Assembly (NCBI GenBank): GCA_934464775.1
Contig: CAKSKG010000008.1
Coordinates: 1 to 64,000, forward strand
Source: an uncultured Oscillospiraceae bacterium
Lineage (GTDB): Bacteria > Bacillota > Clostridia > Oscillospirales > Ruminococcaceae
Length of the DNA stretch: 64,000 bases
Reading direction: 5' to 3'
Part shown: one piece after another, positions 58,313-64,000 of the stretch
How positions within the stretch are numbered: position 1 is the stretch's first letter
How the letters are laid out: every line of letters begins with the position of its first letter
Made by a program: the position numbers and the translations under genes
The notes under the pieces: model-generated
What the model was told of the DNA's origin: nothing
Database searches by the model: none
The model's input: only the letters and a program-made list of their open reading frames with translations

Positions 58313-59053
58313 ATGAACGAGGACAAACGCTTTGCAGTTCTTATTGATGCGGACAATGTTTCCGCAAGATATATCAAGCCTATTCTTGACGAGCTTTCAA
58401 ACGATGGCATAATAACATATAAACGTATATACGGCGACTGGACCAAGCCCGAGCTTGCTCCGTGGAAATCCGTTCTGCTGAATTATTCAATAACTCCCAT
58501 ACAGCAGTATAACTATACCACGGGAAAAAATTCCACCGATTCGGCAATGATAATCGACGCCATGGATATACTTTACGGCGGAAATGTTGACGGCTTCTGC
58601 ATCGTTTCCAGCGACAGCGATTTTACCCGTCTTGCGGCACGTTTAAGAGAATCGGGAATGTATGTTATCGGCATGGGCGAAAAGAAAACTCCCAATCCGT
58701 TTATTGCCGCCTGCAACAGATTTTTGCAGCTTGAAGTTATTTCGGGCGTGGACGGAGATCATGACAACAGCGAGCAGCGCAGGACAGCTTCCGAAAACGA
58801 AACGCACCTGCTGTCAAAGGAAACGGTCCGCAAAGCTTTTGCGGCAATACTTACGGAAATATCCGACGAGGACGGCTGGGCAAATCTAAGTCAGGCAGGA
58901 AATATCCTTACCAAGCGTTTTCCCAGCTTTGATGTAAGAAGCTTCGGGTTTATGAAGCTTACGCCGTTTATAAAATCACTGGGCGCATTTGAGATAACAT
59001 CTGTCCCCAGCGAGCGCGGAAACGTGCGTGTTGTATATGTAAGGAACAAATAA
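58313..59053 (+). CDS. NYN-domain (PIN-like, LabA type) protein with C-terminal OST-HTH/LOTUS-like domain
   Basis: 246 residues from MNEDKRFAVLIDADN; ATG 58313 follows AAAGGAAG. The NYN nuclease-fold domain has the acidic residues FAVLIDADNVS, KNSTDSAMIIDAMDIL and FCIVSSDSDFTRLAARLRE, consistent with metal-dependent RNA cleavage. The C-terminal part (about 165-246) includes WANLSQAGNILTKRFPSFDVRSFGFMKLTPFIKSLGAFEI, the OST-HTH/LOTUS RNA-binding pattern. The combination suggests RNA turnover; targets are unknown. Confidence 0.9.
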   Translation: MNEDKRFAVLIDADNVSARYIKPILDELSNDGIITYKRIYGDWTKPELAPWKSVLLNYSITPIQQYNYTTGKNSTDSAMIIDAMDILYGGNVDGFCIVSSDSDFTRLAARLRESGMYVIGMGEKKTPNPFIAACNRFLQLEVISGVDGDHDNSEQRRTASENETHLLSKETVRKAFAAILTEISDEDGWANLSQAGNILTKRFPSFDVRSFGFMKLTPFIKSLGAFEITSVPSERGNVRVVYVRNK

Positions 59054-59078
59054 GCTCCTGCGAAAGGAATGAGCATAT

Positions 59079-59732
59079 ATGCTGACCAATGATGATTTTG
59101 AAGCGGCGATTTTCGATCTTGACGGCACTCTTATTGATTCAAACCGTGTCTGGGAAAAGATCGACAGAAAATATCTTGATGAAAAAAATATCTATATCTC
59201 CGACAGCGAGATAAAGCGTCTTGCGGCGATGACCTATGAGGAATGTGCGGAATATATCTGCGGCAAGGGCGTTGATACCGATGCGGAAACTCTCAAAAAG
59301 GAATTTAATGAAATGGCGGTGTATGAGTACCGCTACAATGTTTTCCTTAAACCGAACGTTCGGGAATATCTTATGCTGCTTAGGGCAAAAGGAAAGAAAA
59401 TAGCTCTTGCGACGGCATCTCCTGCGGAGCTTTATGAGCCTGTTCTGCGGCATAATAATATCTATAAATGCTTTGACGCTTTCTGCACCACCGAAGAGGC
59501 AGGCTATGGCAAGGACCGTCCCGATGTATATTTACTGGCTGCCCACAAGCTTGATACGGCTCCCGAATGCTGTGCGGTGTTTGAGGACGTTATGAAAGGA
59601 ATTTTCAGCGCAAGGGACGCAGGCATGATGACGGTGGGCGTTTATGACAAATATTCCGAGGACGATATCGTTACGATGCGTTCGGCGGCGGACAGATATA
59701 TAATGGATTTTTCCGAAATGCTTTTCGGGTGA
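59079..59732 (+). CDS. HAD-superfamily hydrolase (phosphatase, beta-PGM-like)
   Basis: 217 residues. Motif I is AAIFDLDGTLIDSN, motif II ATASPAEL, motif III KDRPDVYLLAAHKL and motif IV VFEDVMKGIFSARDAGM. The helical cap lies after motif I, so it belongs to the subfamily I HAD phosphatases such as beta-phosphoglucomutase or sugar-phosphate phosphatases. It is 25 bp after the NYN gene. Substrate not readable. Confidence 0.92.
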   Translation: MLTNDDFEAAIFDLDGTLIDSNRVWEKIDRKYLDEKNIYISDSEIKRLAAMTYEECAEYICGKGVDTDAETLKKEFNEMAVYEYRYNVFLKPNVREYLMLLRAKGKKIALATASPAELYEPVLRHNNIYKCFDAFCTTEEAGYGKDRPDVYLLAAHKLDTAPECCAVFEDVMKGIFSARDAGMMTVGVYDKYSEDDIVTMRSAADRYIMDFSEMLFG

Positions 59733-59803
59733 GATCTTTTGTTCACAGAAATGCCGCATATATCGGCAATATGATATTTATTTGTAAATTTAATAAAAAA
59801 CTG

Positions 59804-59832
59804 TTGAAATCAGCGGAAATATATGTTATAAT
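59804..59832 (+). promoter_or_regulatory. Sigma-A-type promoter for the EAL-HDOD gene
   Basis: TTGAAA (59804-59809), 17-bp spacer, TATAAT (59827-59832). It leaves a leader of about 150 nt. Confidence 0.82.
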
Positions 59833-59837
59833 AATAC

Positions 59838-59987
59838 AAATTACTGTGGATATGTTTATAGGAAGCACCGTTTTCGGCGGCAGCTCCCGTACTGTCTGCG
59901 GAAAATGAACTCCGAAAAAGATGCGTATGGGTTTTCGGGGAATGCGCAGTGCTATGCATTGTGCAGTTTCGGAAAGGTGGTCTATTA
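59838..59987 (+). promoter_or_regulatory. Structured 5' leader of the EAL-HDOD gene, class unknown
   Basis: Three consecutive stem-loops fill the leader: 59871-59905 (TTTTC/GAAAA with GCAG/CTGC inside), 59911-59940 (TCCGAAAA against TTTTCGGG) and 59944-59964 (GCGCAGTG against CATTGTGC). The last ends 10-15 bp before the AAAGGTGG ribosome site. The sequence does not match the c-di-GMP-I or -II riboswitch motifs I know. A translation-level control element is possible. Confidence 0.45.
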
Positions 59988-61220
59988 ATGGAACCGTATA
60001 TAGTCAGACAGTCGATACTCAATGACAAGCAGTCCGCCGTCGGATATGAGATACTTTATACCGATGATGAGATGTCCATGAATCAGAACGATGATTCATC
60101 GGCGGCAAATGCCATTGAAAACTTCCTGTCTTCAATGGACAGCGATAAATTCTTGGACGGAAAGATCGCATTCCTTACATTTACAAGAAATCTGCTGGTG
60201 AAGAATATTCCCCGTATGTTCGATACAAACAAGCTTGTTATCCAGATCGAGGATTCGCTTATCACCAATCCGCTTGCGCATTCTCTTTTCACAAAATACA
60301 AGCAGGCAGGCTATAAGATCGCCGTTATAGATTTTGAATTTGCTCCCAGATACTTCGGTGTGCTGGATATCGTGGATTATATCAAGGTCAATTTCCGTGA
60401 TTATAAGAATTCTTCGCTGGAAAATGTTGTCCGTATAGGCAATTCCTTCGGCAAGAAGATAATCGCTTACAATATCGACTGTGCGGAGGCCTATGAAAAG
60501 GCAAGAAACTGCGGGTGCAGCTACTTCCAGGGCTCATATGTTGCAGACAAGATGCCTGCACAGCTGAGAAACATGAAGTATCTCCAGGGCAACTTCTTCC
60601 TGCTGATGATAGCTGTCACAAAGGACGAACCCGATATCGACGAGATCGAGCAGATCCTTTCCCGTGACGTATCGCTTACATACTCGCTTTTGAAGCTGGT
60701 AAACTCCGCATATTTTGCGCTCCGCAACCGTGCAAAATCGGTAAAGCAGGCGCTTGTGATACTGGGTCTTGGTCAGCTGAAGCAGTGGATATATCTGCTG
60801 AGCTTCCGTCAGGACGACGGTTCAATGCCCGATGAGCTTATCAAGGTATCGTTCCTGCGTGCAAAGTTTGCTTCCGAGCTGCTTGCTTACTGCAATGATA
60901 TGCCTATATCAAAGTCCGAGGCTTATCTTATGGGTATGTTCTCAACGCTTGGCAAGCTTATGCAGATGCCTCTTGAGGATGCACTGGGTCAGCTGCCGCT
61001 TAGCGACGAAATAAAGAATGCACTTCTCAGGCATGAGGGAAGAGCAGGCATTCTTTATGATCTTGTTCTCAACTATGAGAATGCCGACTGGAGAAAAATG
61101 TCGGAAAATGCCGCCGCACTGGGTGTTCCCACGGATACTATCTCGGGAACCTACTGCAGATGCGTTGAAAACGTAAATGAAACATGGACCAGTCTTATGA
61201 CGGCAGGCGACGCCGAATAA
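59988..61220 (+). CDS. Degenerate EAL plus HDOD domain protein (YuxH-like)
   Basis: 410 residues from MEPYIVRQSILND; ATG 59988 has AAAGGTGG upstream. The N-terminal about 195 residues follow the EAL fold (RQSILNDKQSAVGYEILYTDDE), but the catalytic motifs are lost: where active enzymes have DDFGTG this reads VIDFEFAPRYFG. The C-terminal HDOD domain has LSRDVSLTYSLLKLVNSAYFALRNRAKSVKQALVILG and MGMFSTLGKLM. Members are signalling or scaffolding proteins that may bind but not cleave c-di-GMP. Confidence 0.9.
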   Translation: MEPYIVRQSILNDKQSAVGYEILYTDDEMSMNQNDDSSAANAIENFLSSMDSDKFLDGKIAFLTFTRNLLVKNIPRMFDTNKLVIQIEDSLITNPLAHSLFTKYKQAGYKIAVIDFEFAPRYFGVLDIVDYIKVNFRDYKNSSLENVVRIGNSFGKKIIAYNIDCAEAYEKARNCGCSYFQGSYVADKMPAQLRNMKYLQGNFFLLMIAVTKDEPDIDEIEQILSRDVSLTYSLLKLVNSAYFALRNRAKSVKQALVILGLGQLKQWIYLLSFRQDDGSMPDELIKVSFLRAKFASELLAYCNDMPISKSEAYLMGMFSTLGKLMQMPLEDALGQLPLSDEIKNALLRHEGRAGILYDLVLNYENADWRKMSENAAALGVPTDTISGTYCRCVENVNETWTSLMTAGDAE

Positions 61221-61296
61221 GACGGAAAAATCATGGGATAATAAATGAGGAGCTTGCGGCATGAGCCGTGAGAAATGAAAGGAATGACCCTGTTCT

Positions 61297-62259
61297 ATGG
61301 CAGAGCGAAAGTTCAGAGTGCCGCTGAAGAGCATTATTGATGAATTCAATCTTGAAGCGATACATCTTCCCGTTGATGCGGCAAAGCTTTTTATCGAGGA
61401 GACCGAGATAAACCGTCCCGGACTCCAGATGTCGGGATTTTATGAGTATTTTAACCCCGAAAGAATACAGATCGTGGGCAAGGCAGAGTTTGCATATCTT
61501 GCGACTTTTGACGATGATACACGAAAGGAACGCCTTGAAATGCTGTTTGCGCAGCACGTTCCTGCGGTGATAATCTCCCGTGAGCTGCCTTATTTCCCCG
61601 AAATGCTTGACCTTGCGCAGAAGTATGAGGTGCCTCTGCTCCGCAGCAAGGACAGCACATCTGCATTCATGGCTTCGCTTATCGCTTTCCTGAATCTTAA
61701 TCTTGCTCCCAGAATAACACGCCACGGCGTTCTTATCGAGATCTACGGCGAGGGTGTGCTCATTCTCGGTGAAAGCGGCGTCGGAAAGAGTGAGACTGCC
61801 GTTGAGCTTATCAAGAGAGGTCACCGTCTTGTTGCCGATGACGCTGTTGAGATAAAGAGAGTTTCCAACATCAGCCTCGTTGGTTCTTCGCCCGAGAATA
61901 TCCGTCACTTCCTGGAGCTTAGAGGTATCGGTATCGTCAACGCACGCCGCCTGTTCGGTATGGGTGCCGTAAAGATGACCGAAAAGATCGACATGATCGT
62001 TGAGCTGGAGCCTTGGGACAGCGAAAAGGTATACGATAGAATGGGCGTTGACAATGAATATACGTCTATTCTCGGCGTAAAGGTGCCTTATTCGGTAATT
62101 CCCGTTAAGCCGGGACGTAACCTTGCTGTTATCCTTGAGGTTGCGGCTATGAATAACCGTCAGAAGAAGATGGGCTACAATGCCGCAGAGGAGCTTCTTG
62201 AAAACCTCGGAATGAGCTTTGAGAAGAAGGAAACAGTCAAGAAGTGGGACGTTTATTGA
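61297..62259 (+). CDS. hprK: HPr kinase/phosphorylase
   Basis: 320 residues. The P-loop is LILGESGVGKSETA. The HprK signature follows with LELRGIGIVNARRLFGMGAVK, and RMGVDNEYTSILGVKVPYSVIPVKPGRN closes the domain. It phosphorylates or dephosphorylates Ser46 of HPr for carbon catabolite control. Ribosome site AAAGGA about 10 nt upstream. No lgt is next to it; here a PHP phosphatase and murB follow. Confidence 0.97.
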   Translation: MAERKFRVPLKSIIDEFNLEAIHLPVDAAKLFIEETEINRPGLQMSGFYEYFNPERIQIVGKAEFAYLATFDDDTRKERLEMLFAQHVPAVIISRELPYFPEMLDLAQKYEVPLLRSKDSTSAFMASLIAFLNLNLAPRITRHGVLIEIYGEGVLILGESGVGKSETAVELIKRGHRLVADDAVEIKRVSNISLVGSSPENIRHFLELRGIGIVNARRLFGMGAVKMTEKIDMIVELEPWDSEKVYDRMGVDNEYTSILGVKVPYSVIPVKPGRNLAVILEVAAMNNRQKKMGYNAAEELLENLGMSFEKKETVKKWDVY

Positions 62260-62288
62260 TCTGAATTTTTGTACACAAGCACGTCTGA

Positions 62289-62329
62289 CGGCTTTGTACC
62301 TTCGGGTGCAGAGCCGCAGCTTGTTTTTA
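62289..62329 (+). terminator. Terminator after hprK with a TTCG loop
   Basis: A 12-bp stem with two G-U pairs (62289-62300 with 62305-62316), closed by a TTCG tetraloop, followed by a loose T-run (GTTTTTA). The PHP gene then has its own -10 box TATAAT (62366-62371), without a clear -35. Confidence 0.8.
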
Positions 62330-62388
62330 TGGAAATATACCAAAGAGAAAAAATTATGTCAAACTGTATAATAATGGAGTGAACCCAA

Positions 62389-63108
62389 TTGAAAATCTGT
62401 GCAGATCTGCATACACATACCGTTGCGTCTACCCACGCATATTCAACTATATCCGAAATGACAGCCGAAGCGGCACGCAAGGGACTTGCGGCAATAGCCT
62501 TTACCGATCATACTCCCGCATCCACGGACGGACCTCATATCTGGCATTTTCATAATCTGCACAAGTCTATTCCCCGTGAGCTTTACAGCGTGAAGATAAT
62601 CTACGGTGCGGAGGCAAGCGTTGCCGATTATGACGGAAACCTCGATTTTCCCGAAAAGGAGTGCGAGGCGCTGGACTGGATAATCGGTTCGGTACATACG
62701 GAGATACTTCATTCCCACTCAATTGAGGTCAACACGGAAACTTATTTAAAGCTGGCGGAGAATCCGCAGGTGGACGTTATCGGTCACTGTGCAAACGTGA
62801 AGTTTCTGTTCGACTATGAAAAGGGACTGAAAAAATTCAAGGAATGCGGCAAGCTTGTGGAGATAAACGAAAGCACTATCCGCTGGAAAAACACCGAAAG
62901 CAATTACAGAGAGATCATTCGGCTTTGCAAAAAATATGAGATACCCGTTATCGTCAATACGGACGCACATTTTTTCACGGCGGTGGGCGAAGTGTCCGAG
63001 AGCATGAGACTGCTTGAAGAAGCGGGATTCCCCGAAAAGCTTGTGTTCAATGCCGATTGGGACAGGGTCTGCGAGCATATAAATAGAAAACACGGAAAAA
63101 TTTTCTGA
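62389..63108 (+). CDS. PHP-domain phosphatase (YcdX-like)
   Basis: 239 residues starting at TTG 62389 with GGAG about 9 nt upstream. Metal-binding motifs in order: DLHTHTVAS, AIAFTDHTPAS, YGAEAS, IIGSVHTE, IGHCANVKF, VNTDAHF. This is the trinuclear zinc site of YcdX-type phosphatases. Substrate unknown. It is 19 bp before murB. Confidence 0.93.
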   Translation: MKICADLHTHTVASTHAYSTISEMTAEAARKGLAAIAFTDHTPASTDGPHIWHFHNLHKSIPRELYSVKIIYGAEASVADYDGNLDFPEKECEALDWIIGSVHTEILHSHSIEVNTETYLKLAENPQVDVIGHCANVKFLFDYEKGLKKFKECGKLVEINESTIRWKNTESNYREIIRLCKKYEIPVIVNTDAHFFTAVGEVSESMRLLEEAGFPEKLVFNADWDRVCEHINRKHGKIF

Positions 63109-63127
63109 TATCGGAATGGAGAGCATT

Positions 63128-64000
63128 ATGAATAATATTGTTGCCGAAAGAGCGGCGGCTCTTGGCTGTACGGTCATAAATGAGGCGCTTCTGAAAAACT
63201 ACACCACATTCAAGGTTGGCGGAAAATGCGGCATGATAAAGCTTAACAGTACGGCTTCCTGCGGCGAGCTTGTGAAGCTGATGAATGAGCTGGGCGAGGA
63301 ATTTATAGTTCTGGGAAAAGGCTCGAATGTTATTGCCGACGATAACGGCACGGAAAAGACTGTGCTGCTTATCGGAGATGAAATGTCGGATATTGATATT
63401 GAAGATGATATTATCCGCTGCGGTGCGGGAGCGTCCCTTACGGCTGTCTGCCGTGCCGCACTTAAATCGGAGCTTACGGGGCTGGAATTTGCATACGGCA
63501 TTCCCGGCAGCGTCGGCGGCGGAGTTTATATGAATGCGGGAGCATACGGCGGCGAGATAAAGGATATAATTTTATATGCGGAGGCAGTGAGCCGCAGCGA
63601 CGGTTCGGTCAGGAGATTTTCTCCCGAGGAAATGGAGCTGTCCTATCGTCACAGCAGATTCATGCAGGACGATCATATCATAACATCTGCCGCATTTAAG
63701 CTTGCGCACGGAAATGCCGATGAAATAAAGGCAAAAATGAACGAGCTTATGGATAAGCGCCGCACAAAGCAGCCGCTTGAATATCCCAGCGCAGGCAGCA
63801 CCTTCAAGCGTCCCGAGGGAAGCTATGCATCGCTGCTTATCGAGCAGTGCGGACTGAAAGGTATGTCCGTTGGCGGTGCGGAGGTAAGCACAAAGCACAG
63901 CGGCTTTATCATTAACAAGGGCGGAGCCACCTCTGCGGATATCCTCACGCTTATCGAAAAAGTACGTGAGATAGTTAAGGAAAAAACGGGCTATGAGTTG
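63128..64000 (+). CDS. murB: UDP-N-acetylenolpyruvoylglucosamine reductase, 3' end missing
   Basis: The ATG at 63128 follows GGAGAG. The frame stays open for 291 codons to the window edge with no stop. FAD-binding motifs are KNYTTFKVGGKCG, ILGKGSNVIADD-like VLGKGSNVIAD and GLEFAYGIPGSVGGGVYMNAGAYGGE. The catalytic region has SYRHSRF, YPSAGSTFKRPEG and GGAEVSTKHSGFIIN. It reduces the enolpyruvyl group to make UDP-MurNAc, a wall precursor. Only a few residues should be missing at the end. Confidence 0.96.
   Translation, partial: MNNIVAERAAALGCTVINEALLKNYTTFKVGGKCGMIKLNSTASCGELVKLMNELGEEFIVLGKGSNVIADDNGTEKTVLLIGDEMSDIDIEDDIIRCGAGASLTAVCRAALKSELTGLEFAYGIPGSVGGGVYMNAGAYGGEIKDIILYAEAVSRSDGSVRRFSPEEMELSYRHSRFMQDDHIITSAAFKLAHGNADEIKAKMNELMDKRRTKQPLEYPSAGSTFKRPEGSYASLLIEQCGLKGMSVGGAEVSTKHSGFIINKGGATSADILTLIEKVREIVKEKTGYEL

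Noticed and set aside
59838..59987. c-di-GMP riboswitch before the EAL-HDOD gene
   Set aside because: The conserved GEMM core and tetraloop receptor are absent; only unclassified stem-loops are seen.
1..64000. CRISPR array, prophage, integrative element or transposase
   Set aside because: No regularly spaced repeats, phage structural genes, integrase or transposase were found; the only mobile-like DNA is the three short hairpin repeats.

Overview
The window looks like chromosomal DNA of a low-to-moderate-GC Gram-positive Clostridia member, most likely a Ruminococcus-type Oscillospiraceae. This rests on protein style (PyrR-controlled pyr operon, HprK, SpoIIGA/SigE, clostridial QueE, BMP-type nucleoside transporter, GH59 and GH25 secreted enzymes), strong GGAGG-type ribosome sites, many TTGACA/TATAAT promoters with 17-bp spacers, and frequent hairpin-plus-T terminators. 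Genus is an inference. There is no prophage, plasmid, CRISPR array or transposase.

Layout. 1-631: tandem Hsp20 genes, the first cut by the window edge. 710-2665 (minus): a papain-like unknown and a diguanylate cyclase. 2931-8622 (minus): purine salvage and uptake operon xpt, BMP lipoprotein, a fused ATPase-permease, and a second permease. 8772-11387 (minus): soluble hybrid histidine kinase. 11663-12601: CmpB-like membrane protein. 12675-22685: pyrimidine operon with a PyrR attenuator, pyrR-pyrC-pyrF-carA-carB, an unknown membrane protein, pyrK-pyrD; then a histidine phosphatase and ruvX. 23878-26781: divergent ackA and tmcAL. 26915-30320: queuosine precursor operon queD, unknown, queE, folE, queC, queF. 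30367-30546: a 180-bp hairpin repeat. 30605-34107: two-component system followed by a tyrosine-rich secreted repeat protein. 34239-37632: Nudix/esterase pair and an lrgA-lrgB-gntR operon with a clear palindromic operator. 37684-46452: GyrI-like and YwqG-like proteins, tandem GNAT, diverged Tag glycosylase, AraC regulator, GH59 galactosidase, MATE exporter. 46666-49165 (minus): oleate hydratase and TetR. 49299-50811 (minus): SGNH hydrolase and YhfC-like protein with a MITE-like hairpin as the 5' leader. 51087-52002 (minus): CwlD-like amidase and tRNA-Lys. 52173-54345 (minus): MATE and a DUF4085-like protein. 54509-56091: spoIIGA-sigE. 56335-64000: GH25 lysozyme with Ig-like repeats, NYN protein, HAD phosphatase, degenerate EAL-HDOD protein with a structured leader, hprK, PHP phosphatase and murB, which runs off the end.

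How they work together. The pyr operon makes UMP and carbamoyl phosphate under transcription attenuation by PyrR; pyrB and pyrE are not here. The xpt-BMP operon salvages and imports purines or nucleosides. The que genes convert GTP to preQ1. AckA and TmcAL share acetate as product or substrate. SpoIIGA, SigE and a CwlD-like amidase with a SigE-like promoter point to a sporulation programme. The least explained parts are three hairpin repeats (two share a covarying apical stem), the ATPase-permease fusion, the Tyr-rich repeat protein behind a two-component system, and the small unknown genes embedded in the que and pyr operons.
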